Source of the DNA: Rhodoferax sp. BLA1
GTDB lineage: Bacteria; Pseudomonadota; Gammaproteobacteria; Burkholderiales; Burkholderiaceae_C
Reading direction: 5' to 3'
Assembly: GCF_013416775.1 (NCBI RefSeq)
Contig: NZ_SZVI01000004.1
Location: 1 to 64,000, forward strand
DNA: 64,000 nucleotides
The position numbers were made by a program, and so were the translations under genes. Of the stretch, positions 56,501 to 64,000 are shown one piece after another (position 1 is the first letter of the stretch; every line of letters starts with the position of its first letter). A model generated the notes under the pieces. That model saw nothing but the letters and a program-made list of their open reading frames with translations, ran no database searches and was not told the origin of the DNA.

Positions 56501-58551
56501 AAACCCAACACCATTATCTATTTGGCCGGTTTGGCAGCCGGGTTTGGCTTGTCGCCAGCTTGTTGTTGGCCACGGCGACGGCGCAGGCCCAGATCGCCAT
56601 TGAGGCTGTGACGGGTTCTTTGCAAGGCGGCTCAGAAGTTGTCAAGATTGATTTGAGTGAAGCCCTGCCTGCTGTGCCAACCGGGTTTTCCATCCAGTCA
56701 CCCGCCAGAATTGCGCTTGATTTTCCGGGTGTGGTGAGTGCCATGGGGCGCTCTACCGTCGACATCAACCAAGGCAATCTCAAGTCGGTCAGTGTGATAC
56801 AGGCGGGTGATCGCACCCGCGTGGTGTTGAATCTCAAACAATACACGGCGTACAAGACCCAAATTCAGGGCAAGTCCCTGTATGTGTCACTGGACGCCGT
56901 CGCAGACGTGGCCGCGGCCGAAGCGCCCAAGCTGTTTGCACAAGCTGTGGTTCGTGATGCCTCGCCGCTGCGTGACCTGGATTTTCGGCGTGGTGCTGAT
57001 GCATCTGGGCGGATCATTGTTTCCTTGCCCAATGACCAGGTGGGTGTCGACATCCGCCAGCAGGGCCAGACGCTGGTGGTGGAGTTCATGAAGACCACCT
57101 TGCCGGAGGGTTTGCGTCGGCGTCTGGATGTGACTGATTTTGGTACACCGGTTAAAACCATCACCACCAGCCAAAGTGGTGACCGCGTGCGTATGGTGAT
57201 TGAGCCGCAAGGTGACTGGGTGCACAGTGCCTACCAGAGTAATTCGGAGTTTGTGGTTGAAGTCAAACCGGTCAAGGTGGATGCCTCCAAGTTGACCCAA
57301 GGCCCGGGCTACAGTGGGCAAAAACTGTCACTCAATTTCCAGAACATCGAAGTTCGCTCTTTGTTGCAGGTGATTGCGGACTTCACGAATTTCAACGTGA
57401 TCACCTCTGACTCTGTGAATGGCGCGGTGACGCTGCGTTTGCAGGATGTGCCCTGGGACCAGGCGCTCGACATCATCCTGCAGGCCAAGGGTCTGGGCAT
57501 GCGCAAGACAGGCAATGTGTTGTGGATTGCGCCCAAGGACGAAATCAATGCCAAGGAAAAGCTTGATCTGGAGTCGGCGGCCGCTGTGCAGAGCTTGGAG
57601 CCTTTGCGAACCCAGTCATTTCAGATGAACTACACCAAGGCCGCAGAAGTGGCGGCTCAGTTAACCGCCACCGGTACTGGTGGTGGTTCTGGTGCGTCGT
57701 CTCGCTTGCTCAGTGCACGCGGCAGTGTGATTGCGGAGGCTCGCACCAACCAGTTGTTTGTCACCGACATTCCATCGAAGTTGGAGCAAGTGCAGCAGCT
57801 GATTGACAAACTGGATATCCCGGTGCGCCAAGTGATGATTGAGGCGCGGATTGTGGAGGCTTCTGATACCTTCAGTAAGTCGCTCGGGGTGCGTTTGGGT
57901 GGGGGCAGCAGCAGCACAAATGCGTCGATTGGTTCAAGTTATACCAGCGGTTCTGCGGGCACCACCTCAGGTAGTTTTGTAAACTTCCCGGTGGCGGGTG
58001 GTGCTGCCGTGGCTTTCTCGATTTTCAACTCGGCTGCCACCAAGTTCTTGAACCTTGAAATCTCCGCACTGGAGGCGGATGGCAAGGGCAAGGTGATCTC
58101 CAGCCCGCGCCTCATCACGGCGGACCAGATCAAGGCCTTGATCGAGCAGGGCACCGAGTTCCCGTACCAAGTGGCCTCCTCCAGTGGCGCCACCTCGATC
58201 GCCTTTCGCAAGGCGAACCTGAAGCTGGAGGTCACTCCCCAGATCACACCCGAGGGTGGCATCATTCTCGCGCTGGATGTGACCAAGGACACCCGTGGTA
58301 TCAGCACCGATGCCGGTTATGCGATCGATACCAAACACATCCAGACCCAGGTGCTGGTGGAAAACGGCGGCACGGTGGTGGTGGGGGGCATCTTTACCGA
58401 AGACACCTCGAACACGATTGACAAGGTGCCACTCCTTGGGGATTTGCCAGGGGTGGGGAACTTGTTCAAACGGACCGTGAACTCAACCGAAAAGCGCGAG
58501 ATGCTGGTCTTTATCACCCCTCGGGTCCTCAAAGACAAGGTGGCCCGTTGA
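56497..58551 (+). CDS. pilQ: type IV pilus secretin PilQ
   Basis: 684-residue outer-membrane secretin through which the pilus emerges. The signal peptide ends ...ATAQAQ (about residue 32). Two AMIN domains are present (for example FSIQSPARIALDFPGV), then N0/N1 domains (LSLNFQNIEVRSLLQVIADF, EARTNQLFVTDIPSKLEQV). The secretin core ends with VPLLGDLPGVGNLFKR and TEKREMLVFITPRVL. Confidence 0.96.
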   Translation: MKTQHHYLFGRFGSRVWLVASLLLATATAQAQIAIEAVTGSLQGGSEVVKIDLSEALPAVPTGFSIQSPARIALDFPGVVSAMGRSTVDINQGNLKSVSVIQAGDRTRVVLNLKQYTAYKTQIQGKSLYVSLDAVADVAAAEAPKLFAQAVVRDASPLRDLDFRRGADASGRIIVSLPNDQVGVDIRQQGQTLVVEFMKTTLPEGLRRRLDVTDFGTPVKTITTSQSGDRVRMVIEPQGDWVHSAYQSNSEFVVEVKPVKVDASKLTQGPGYSGQKLSLNFQNIEVRSLLQVIADFTNFNVITSDSVNGAVTLRLQDVPWDQALDIILQAKGLGMRKTGNVLWIAPKDEINAKEKLDLESAAAVQSLEPLRTQSFQMNYTKAAEVAAQLTATGTGGGSGASSRLLSARGSVIAEARTNQLFVTDIPSKLEQVQQLIDKLDIPVRQVMIEARIVEASDTFSKSLGVRLGGGSSSTNASIGSSYTSGSAGTTSGSFVNFPVAGGAAVAFSIFNSAATKFLNLEISALEADGKGKVISSPRLITADQIKALIEQGTEFPYQVASSSGATSIAFRKANLKLEVTPQITPEGGIILALDVTKDTRGISTDAGYAIDTKHIQTQVLVENGGTVVVGGIFTEDTSNTIDKVPLLGDLPGVGNLFKRTVNSTEKREMLVFITPRVLKDKVAR

Positions 58552-58580
58552 GGGCTTGTTGTTGAGGATGTCCCTTTAAA

Positions 58581-59105
58581 TTGACCATCAGTCTCATCGG
58601 CCTGCCGGGTTCGGGTAAAACCACGGTTGGCCGTTTGCTCTCACGGCGCCTGCGGCTGCCGTTTCTCGACTCGGACACGGTGATTGAGCAACAATTGGGC
58701 TGCTCCATTCGCGAATTTTTCGAGCGCGAAGGTGAGGCGCGGTTTCGCGACATCGAAGCCGATGTCATCAACGAGCTGACCCAGGCCCCCGAGGGGGTGT
58801 TGTCCACCGGTGGCGGTGCGGTGCTCAGGCCGCAGAACCGGGCCAATCTGCACGCGCGCACCAAGGTGGTCTACCTGAACTCTTCGCCAGACGATTTGTT
58901 TCGCAGACTGCGTCATGACAAGAATCGCCCGCTCCTGCAGGTGGCGGACCCATTGGGCCGACTGCGTGACCTCTACAGCCAGCGCCACCCTTTGTACAAG
59001 GAAACTGCCCATTTCCAGGTGGACACAGGGCGGCCCTCGGTGGCCAGCCTGGTCAACATGATCCTGATGCAACTGGAGCTCGACGGCAGCGCAGGCGTGG
59101 TGTGA
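58581..59105 (+). CDS. aroK: shikimate kinase
   Basis: 174 aa; phosphorylates shikimate in aromatic amino acid synthesis. It starts at TTG 58581 with GAGGATG about ten bases upstream. The P-loop GLPGSGKTT lies at residues 7-15, the shikimate-binding DSDTVIEQ and STGGGAVLRP follow, and the LID arginine is in RHDKNRPLLQ. It lies 29 bp after pilQ, the conserved Burkholderiales order. Confidence 0.95.
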   Translation: MTISLIGLPGSGKTTVGRLLSRRLRLPFLDSDTVIEQQLGCSIREFFEREGEARFRDIEADVINELTQAPEGVLSTGGGAVLRPQNRANLHARTKVVYLNSSPDDLFRRLRHDKNRPLLQVADPLGRLRDLYSQRHPLYKETAHFQVDTGRPSVASLVNMILMQLELDGSAGVV

Positions 59106-59125
59106 AACCCTCTAAACTCTGAGGC

Positions 59126-60232
59126 ATGACAGCTTCAGATCTTCACACCGTGGCCATTGAGCTGGCCGACCGCAGTTACCACATTGCCATCCGTGGCTCG
59201 CTCTTTGACAACCCATTGAGTTACGCCCAGTTGCCCAAGTCGGCGGCCGCGCTGATTGTGACCAATACCACCGTGGGGCCACTGTACGCGCCGCAGTTGG
59301 AAAAGGCACTGGCCGCGCACTACGGCAAGGTGTTCACCGTGGTCTTGCCGGACGGTGAAGCCTTCAAGACCTGGGAGAGTCTGAACCTGATTTTTGATGC
59401 GCTGCTGAGTCACGGTTGCGACCGCAAAACCACACTGTTTGGCCTGGGCGGCGGCGTGGTGGGGGACATGACCGGTTTTGCCGCTGCCAGTTACATGCGT
59501 GGTGTGCCTTTTGTGCAGGTGCCCACCACGCTGCTGGCGCAGGTGGACTCGTCGGTGGGCGGCAAAACCGCGATCAACCACCCGCTGGGCAAGAACATGA
59601 TTGGCGCGTTTTACCAACCGCTCAAGGTGGTGTGTGATCTGGACACCCTCAAGACCCTGCCGCAGCGTGAACTCAGCGCCGGTCTGGCCGAGGTCATCAA
59701 ATACGGTCCGATTGCTGACATGGATTTCCTGGCCTGGCTGGAGGGCAACCTGGAAGCGGTGTTGGCGCGTGAGCCGGTGGCACTGGCGCATGTTGTCAAA
59801 CGCAGCTGTGAGATCAAGGCCTGGGTGGTGGGGCAGGACGAGCGCGAGTCCGGTTTGCGTGCCATCCTGAACTTTGGCCACACCTTTGGCCATGCCATCG
59901 AAGCCGGTCTGGGTTTTGGTGTCTGGTTACACGGTGAGGCGGTGGGCTGTGGCATGGTGATGGCCGCGCAGCTGTCGGCGCGACTGGGTCTGGTGGACGC
60001 CTTCTTTGTTCACCGTCTCAGCACCTTGATCACCAAAGCCGGATTGCCGGTCAGGGCGCCACGTCTGTCAGATACCGACAACGCCGGGCGTTATCTGGAA
60101 CTGATGCGTGTGGACAAGAAGTCGGAAGCTGGCGAGATCAAGTTTGTGTTGATCGACAAACCCGGCAGCGCCTGTGTGCGTGGCGCACCGGACGCTGTGG
60201 TGCGCCAGGTGATTGATGCCTGTTGCGCCTGA
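59126..60232 (+). CDS. aroB: 3-dehydroquinate synthase
   Basis: 368 aa; converts DAHP to 3-dehydroquinate using NAD and a divalent metal. NAD-binding [39 protein letters not shown], and the metal histidine region [18 protein letters not shown] are all present. It lies 20 bp after aroK. Confidence 0.97.
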   Translation: MTASDLHTVAIELADRSYHIAIRGSLFDNPLSYAQLPKSAAALIVTNTTVGPLYAPQLEKALAAHYGKVFTVVLPDGEAFKTWESLNLIFDALLSHGCDRKTTLFGLGGGVVGDMTGFAAASYMRGVPFVQVPTTLLAQVDSSVGGKTAINHPLGKNMIGAFYQPLKVVCDLDTLKTLPQRELSAGLAEVIKYGPIADMDFLAWLEGNLEAVLAREPVALAHVVKRSCEIKAWVVGQDERESGLRAILNFGHTFGHAIEAGLGFGVWLHGEAVGCGMVMAAQLSARLGLVDAFFVHRLSTLITKAGLPVRAPRLSDTDNAGRYLELMRVDKKSEAGEIKFVLIDKPGSACVRGAPDAVVRQVIDACCA

Positions 60233-60244
60233 CAGTCCCTTAAA

Positions 60245-60289
60245 CGGTAGCAATATGCCCTTTATTTACAAGGGCTAGAGCATGATTTT
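60245..60289 (+). repeat. dispersed palindromic repeat, copy 9, overlapping the dgt start region
   Basis: CGGTAGCAATAT, then GCCCTTTATTTACAAGGGCTAGAGC, then ATGATTTTT. The first ATG of the dgt frame (60282) lies inside it. Confidence 0.7.
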
Positions 60290-60299
60290 TCATACAAAC

Positions 60300-61490
60300 A
60301 TGGTGCTGACACCGTACGCCTGTGACCCGGCCAAGTCACGTGGTCGGCGCTTTGCACAGCCGCCCGCGCCCACGCGCACCGAGTACCAGCGCGACCGCGA
60401 CCGCATTGTGCACAGCACCGCGTTTCGGCGGCTGGTCTACAAAACCCAGGTGTTCCTGAACCACGAAGGGGACCTGTTTCGCACCCGCTTGACGCATTCG
60501 CTGGAAGTGGCGCAGCTCGGGCGCTCGGTGGCGCGCACGCTGGGCCTCAACGAGGACCTGGTGGAAACCATTGCGCTGGTGCATGACGTCGGGCACACCC
60601 CGTTTGGCCACGCGGGGCAGGATGCGCTCAACGCCTGCATGGCAGAGTTTGGTGGTTTCGAGCACAACCTGCAAAGCCTGCGCATCGTCGACCAGCTCGA
60701 AGAGCGCTACCCTGAGTTTGACGGGCTGAACCTCACGTTCGAGACCCGCGAAGGTATTCTCAAACACTGCTCACGTCGGGATGCCGAAGTCCTGGAGCGC
60801 GCCGAGCCCGGCGGGGTTGGCCACCGTTTTCTGGTGCACCAGCAGCCCAGCCTGGAGGCCCAGCTGTGCAACCTGGCCGACGAGATTGCCTACAACGCCC
60901 ATGACATCGACGATGGTGTGCGCTCGGGCCTGATCACGCTGGAGCAGCTGCAGGCGCTGACGCTGTTTGAGCAGTTCCGGCTGCAGGCGCTCAAAGAGCA
61001 TCCCCAGCTGGGTCAGCGGCACCAGGGGCGGCGCCTGTTGTACGAGTCGATCCGGCGCATGCTCAGCAGCCAGATTTATGACGTGATTGCCGCCACCCAG
61101 GCCGCGTTGGACGCAGCTCAACCTGCCGATGTGCAAGCCGTGCGGGCCTTGCCACCGCTGGTGCAATTTGGCCCGGAGATGCGCGCGCAATCCAAAGCCC
61201 TGAAGGCCTTTTTGCTGGAACAGCTGTACCGGCATCCGCAGGTGGCCCACACCACCGGCCAGGCGCGGGTGGTGGTGACCGAGCTGTTTACCACCTACAC
61301 CCGCTCGCCCGACGAACTGCCCGAGTCGTACCAGCACCACATCCAACAAGCCCATCAGTCGGCGACCGATTTGTCGGCAGATGGCCCGCGCCTGACCGCG
61401 CGCGTGGTGGCCGACTACATTGCCGGCATGACCGACCGTTTTGCCCTGCGTGAGCATGAGCGCCTGACCGGAAAGCGGCTGCTGTCATGA
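60300..61490 (+). CDS. dgt: deoxyguanosinetriphosphate triphosphohydrolase-like protein
   Basis: 396 aa from ATG 60300 (MVLTPYACDPAKSRGRR), or 402 aa from ATG 60282. I prefer 60300 because the family begins at this sequence and the first six codons derive from repeat copy 9. HD-domain phosphohydrolase: RDRDRIVHSTAFRRLVYKTQVF, RLTHSLEVAQLGRS and the HD motif ALVHDVGHTPFGHAGQDAL. NLADEIAYNAHDIDDGV supplies further metal ligands. The family hydrolyses dNTPs to nucleoside and triphosphate. Confidence 0.92.
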   Translation: MVLTPYACDPAKSRGRRFAQPPAPTRTEYQRDRDRIVHSTAFRRLVYKTQVFLNHEGDLFRTRLTHSLEVAQLGRSVARTLGLNEDLVETIALVHDVGHTPFGHAGQDALNACMAEFGGFEHNLQSLRIVDQLEERYPEFDGLNLTFETREGILKHCSRRDAEVLERAEPGGVGHRFLVHQQPSLEAQLCNLADEIAYNAHDIDDGVRSGLITLEQLQALTLFEQFRLQALKEHPQLGQRHQGRRLLYESIRRMLSSQIYDVIAATQAALDAAQPADVQAVRALPPLVQFGPEMRAQSKALKAFLLEQLYRHPQVAHTTGQARVVVTELFTTYTRSPDELPESYQHHIQQAHQSATDLSADGPRLTARVVADYIAGMTDRFALREHERLTGKRLLS

Positions 61491-61574
61491 GGGCCGCCAC
61501 TGTACAACCAGCGCGGCTGCGTGGCCGACCACCGTTATGGGTCACAGCCCGTCTAAGCCTTCAGGAGAACATAC

Positions 61575-62180
61575 ATGTTCGATGATCAAACCGTGGTGGC
61601 CGATACCGTGGCCTGGCTCGAGCGTGCGGTGATTGGCCTGAACCTGTGCCCGTTTGCCAAGAGTGTGCATGTCAAGCGTCAAGTTCACTACGCCGTCAGC
61701 CACGCCACCACGCCAGAGGCGTTGCTGGAAGATTTGATCCATGAGCTCAAACAGCTTCAAGACCTGGATGCCAAAGAGCGGGATACTACGTTGTTGATAG
61801 CGCCGGAATGTTTGCAGGACTTTCTGGACTACAACGATTTCCTCGACCTGGCTGACCAGGCGCTGGTGGATCTGGACCTGGACGGAGTGTTGCAGATTGC
61901 CTCCTTGCACCCGCAGTACCAGTTTGCCGGCACCAAGCTGGACGACATCACCAACTTCACCAACCGATCACCTTACCCCAGCCTGCATCTGCTGCGCGAG
62001 GAAAGCATCGACCGCGCGGTGGCGGCTTTTCCCGACCCGCAGACGATTTTTGAGACCAATATGCAGACCATGGAGAACCTCGGTCTGGCGGGCTGGCAGG
62101 CCTTGCAGGTGGACGCCAGCCCGGTCTCAGTCGACGCGCTCGACGTGGCATCATCCCCGCATGACCTCAAAACACCCTGA
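61575..62180 (+). CDS. DUF1415 family protein
   Basis: 201 aa, soluble, function unknown. The family pattern is visible as TVAWLERAVIGLNLCPFAKSV at the N-terminus and SLHPQYQFAGTKLDDITNFTNRSPYP in the centre, with HLLREESIDRA after it. AGGAGAA precedes the ATG at about 61563-61569. The last 20 bases overlap the methyltransferase gene. Confidence 0.85.
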   Translation: MFDDQTVVADTVAWLERAVIGLNLCPFAKSVHVKRQVHYAVSHATTPEALLEDLIHELKQLQDLDAKERDTTLLIAPECLQDFLDYNDFLDLADQALVDLDLDGVLQIASLHPQYQFAGTKLDDITNFTNRSPYPSLHLLREESIDRAVAAFPDPQTIFETNMQTMENLGLAGWQALQVDASPVSVDALDVASSPHDLKTP

Positions 62181-63156
62181 CACCCGCCGCCCAAAGCAGG
62201 GCGAGCGCCCTTCTGCCCGTTCTGGTGCGACGGCGCCCAGTCCCCAACCCTTGGCCGATGAACTGCGCCCGGGTCAGTCGATCGAGTTGCTCAAGGAGCT
62301 ACACATCCTGACGCGTGAGGGCAAACTCAACCAGGACTCGCGGCGCAAGCTCAAGCAGGTCTACCACCTCTACCAGTTCATTGAAAAACTGTTGCTGGAG
62401 CTGCCGCAGCAGGGGAGGGCGCCCAGCACAACGGGCGACACCAGTGCTGACACCAGCCCCGCCGGGCTCACCCTGGCCGACCACGGCGCTGGCAAGTCCT
62501 ACCTGGGCTTCATCCTGTACGACCTGTTTTTCCGGCAGCAAGCCCAGGGCCACATCTACGGCATCGAGACACGCTCCGAGCTGGTGGAGAAGTCGCAGGC
62601 GTTGGCCAGCCGCCTGGGGTTTGAGCGCATGTCCTTTTTGAACCTGACGGTGGCCGAGTCGACAGCGTCAAGCCGTTTGCCCGAACACATCGACGTGGTC
62701 ACCGCTTTGCATGCCTGCGACAGCGCTACTGACGATGCGATTGCTTTTGGTCTGCAAAAACGGGCGCGGGTGATGGTGTTGGTGCCCTGCTGCCAGGCCG
62801 AGGTGGCGCGGGTGCTGAGCCAGCACAAGGCGCTGTCTTTGTCACGCACACCGCTGGCCGAGTTGTGGCGGCATCCCTTGCACACGCGCGAGATGGGCAG
62901 CCAGATCACCAATGTGCTGCGCTGCCTGTACCTGGAGGCCTGTGGTTACCAGGTCACGGTGACCGAGCTGGTCGGCTGGGAACACAGCATGAAAAACGAG
63001 CTGATCATTGCCCGTTATACCGGTGCCCGAAAACGCGCCAGCGCCGAACGGCTGCACAACTTGTTGTCCGAGTTTGGCCTGCTGTCCCTGCTTCATACAC
63101 GCTTTACATCCTTGCCGGACAATGCCGTGCCGCCTTTGTCGGGCGAATTGGTTTGA
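62161..63156 (+). CDS. class I SAM-dependent methyltransferase
   Basis: 331 aa from ATG 62161. A basic, disordered N-terminus (about residues 1-35) precedes a helical region and a methyltransferase core. The SAM-binding loop reads LADHGAGKSYLGFILYDLF, followed by IYGIETRSELVEKSQALA, VVTALHACDSATDDAI and MVLVPCCQAEVARVL. The CC pair in PCCQ is common in this methyltransferase_32-like group. The substrate (perhaps RNA) is unknown. Confidence 0.8.
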   Translation: MTSKHPDTRRPKQGERPSARSGATAPSPQPLADELRPGQSIELLKELHILTREGKLNQDSRRKLKQVYHLYQFIEKLLLELPQQGRAPSTTGDTSADTSPAGLTLADHGAGKSYLGFILYDLFFRQQAQGHIYGIETRSELVEKSQALASRLGFERMSFLNLTVAESTASSRLPEHIDVVTALHACDSATDDAIAFGLQKRARVMVLVPCCQAEVARVLSQHKALSLSRTPLAELWRHPLHTREMGSQITNVLRCLYLEACGYQVTVTELVGWEHSMKNELIIARYTGARKRASAERLHNLLSEFGLLSLLHTRFTSLPDNAVPPLSGELV

Positions 63157-63183
63157 ATTGGTAAGCGTTTTTTGGAGAGAAGC

Positions 63184-63651
63184 ATGAAAGCAATCATGAA
63201 AATGGGTTTGTCCACCGCCTTGGTGCTGGCCCTGGGCGCCTGCGCCACCAGCAGCCCGGACGTGATCCAGCGCGGTGATGCCCAGCGCATGTCGCAAGTG
63301 CAAGATGGGGTGCTGTTGTCGATTCGCACCGTCACCGTGGACGGCAGCCAGAGTGGTATTGGTGCCGCCGTGGGTGGTGTCACCGGCGCTGTGGCGGGCG
63401 CCAGCCGGGGTGCTGGCGGCGGCGAGAGTCAGGTGATTGGTCTGTTGGTGGGCGTGGCCGGTGCTGTGGCTGGCAACACCATCGAACGTATGTCCACCCG
63501 AGAAGAAGCCAATGAACTGCTGATCCAACTCAAGGGCGGTGAGCGCCGTGCCATTGTGCAGGCCAAGGGCAGTGAAACCCTGGTGCCGGGTGACTCGGTG
63601 ATCATTGTCACCACCGGTGGCAAGGTGCGTGTGACCAAGGCCCCCAAGTAA
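63184..63651 (+). CDS. SlyB-like glycine-zipper outer-membrane lipoprotein
   Basis: 155 aa from ATG 63184, with GGAGAG at 63175-63180 (a TTG at 63172 is less likely). The lipobox LGAC gives a lipidated cysteine 20. A glycine zipper follows (GIGAAVGGVTGAVAGASRG and GLLVGVAGAVAGN), then a C-terminal beta region with VPGDSVIIVTTGGKVRV. This matches the SlyB/Pcp family of envelope stress-related lipoproteins. Confidence 0.88.
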   Translation: MKAIMKMGLSTALVLALGACATSSPDVIQRGDAQRMSQVQDGVLLSIRTVTVDGSQSGIGAAVGGVTGAVAGASRGAGGGESQVIGLLVGVAGAVAGNTIERMSTREEANELLIQLKGGERRAIVQAKGSETLVPGDSVIIVTTGGKVRVTKAPK

Positions 63652-63676
63652 ACGCGGGTCGGTTTTTGCCGGAACC

Positions 63677-64000
63677 ATGTCACGCCTGCTCCGCCTGACC
63701 CTGCCGGGCTGGCCACACCACATCATCCAGCGTGGCAACAACCGCCAGGCCATTTTTGCCAGCGCGGCGGATTACCGTTTCTGGCTGGACCTGCTGGCGC
63801 AGCAGGCACCCCGTTATGAGGTGTTGATCCACGCCTATGTGCTGATGGACAACCACTTCCATCTGCTGGCCACCCCCAAGACCGCTGACGGCCTGCCCAA
63901 ACTGATGCAGGCCGTGGGGCGCAGTTATGTGCGGTACTTCAACCAAAGCCAGCAACGCACCGGCACCTTGTGGGAGGGGCGTTACCGCTCAACCGTGATC
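63677..64000 (+). CDS. REP-associated tyrosine transposase (RAYT, Y1/HUH), 3'-truncated by window edge
   Basis: The first 108 residues are present. The fold of TnpA-REP/IS200-like transposases is clear: MSRLLRLTLPGWPHHIIQRG, then HAYVLMDNHFHLL with the HUH metal pair (His60, His62), and LMQAVGRSYVRYFNQ, GTLWEGRYRS. The catalytic tyrosine region lies past this point or outside the window. RAYTs nick single-stranded palindromic REP sequences and are domesticated single-copy genes in many genomes. Confidence 0.88.
   Translation, partial: MSRLLRLTLPGWPHHIIQRGNNRQAIFASAADYRFWLDLLAQQAPRYEVLIHAYVLMDNHFHLLATPKTADGLPKLMQAVGRSYVRYFNQSQQRTGTLWEGRYRSTVI

Noticed and set aside
1..64000. CRISPR arrays, prophage or defence islands
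   Set aside because: The dispersed palindromes are not regularly spaced, and no phage structural, restriction-modification, toxin-antitoxin or Cas genes were recognised.

Overview
The window reads as a chromosomal segment of a betaproteobacterium of the order Burkholderiales, most likely family Comamonadaceae (Rhodoferax-like, inferred). The grounds are the pilMNOPQ-aroK-aroB-dgt block, the metK / lipid A acyltransferase block, the imuA-imuB-dnaE2 mutagenesis genes, the TRAP transporters, and a small palindromic repeat of a type I associate with this family. No rRNA, tRNA or CRISPR array was recognised. The first and last genes are cut by the window edges.

Layout. (1) 1-3974: 3' part of mannonate dehydratase (uxuA) followed by a DctPQM TRAP transporter, probably for hexuronates, closed by two hairpins. 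(2) 4228-5020: TerC-family membrane protein with a perfect terminator. (3) 5087-14381: a glycerol locus. glpD is on the minus strand, followed on the same strand by a second TRAP transporter and a GH31 alpha-glycosidase; glpR and glpK are divergent on the plus strand. (4) 14382-18297: an unexplained GC-rich structured block, a Bcr/CflA drug exporter, a small membrane protein, and a 619-residue EF-hand membrane protein of unknown function. (5) 18517-20860: SOS genes imuA-imuB behind a perfect LexA box. (6) 21016-36882: a 16-kb sugar island. It holds a ROK regulator with an RbsABC-like transporter, a sugar isomerase/epimerase and a Gfo/Idh/MocA dehydrogenase. It continues with the xylose genes xylR-xylB (minus) and xylA-chvE-gguA-gguB (plus), with two matching XylR-type operators. 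(7) 36892-40142: dnaE2, the third mutasome gene, separated from imuAB by the island and carrying its own LexA box inside a 36-bp perfect palindrome. (8) 40234-53292: a GGDEF-EAL regulator, three acyltransferases, metK, engB, a cytochrome c4, msrPQ, lptM, cyaY and mrcA. (9) 53558-61490: pilMNOPQ, aroK, aroB, dgt. (10) 61575-64000: a DUF1415 gene, a methyltransferase, a glycine-zipper lipoprotein, and the start of a REP-associated tyrosine transposase (RAYT).

The most notable non-gene signal is a roughly 45-50 bp imperfect palindrome present in about ten copies, in both orientations. Most copies lie between genes. Others lie inside imuB and dnaE2, supply the last codons of msrQ, or overlap the start region of dgt. 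A RAYT gene at the window end is a candidate mobiliser (inference).

How the genes work together: most of the left half is carbohydrate uptake and entry-level catabolism (hexuronate, glycerol or glycosyl-glycerol, an oxidised sugar or glycoside, xylose), under GlpR and two ROK regulators. The right half is conserved housekeeping: envelope, type IV pili, shikimate pathway and redox repair. The SOS mutasome genes flank the xylose/ABC island.
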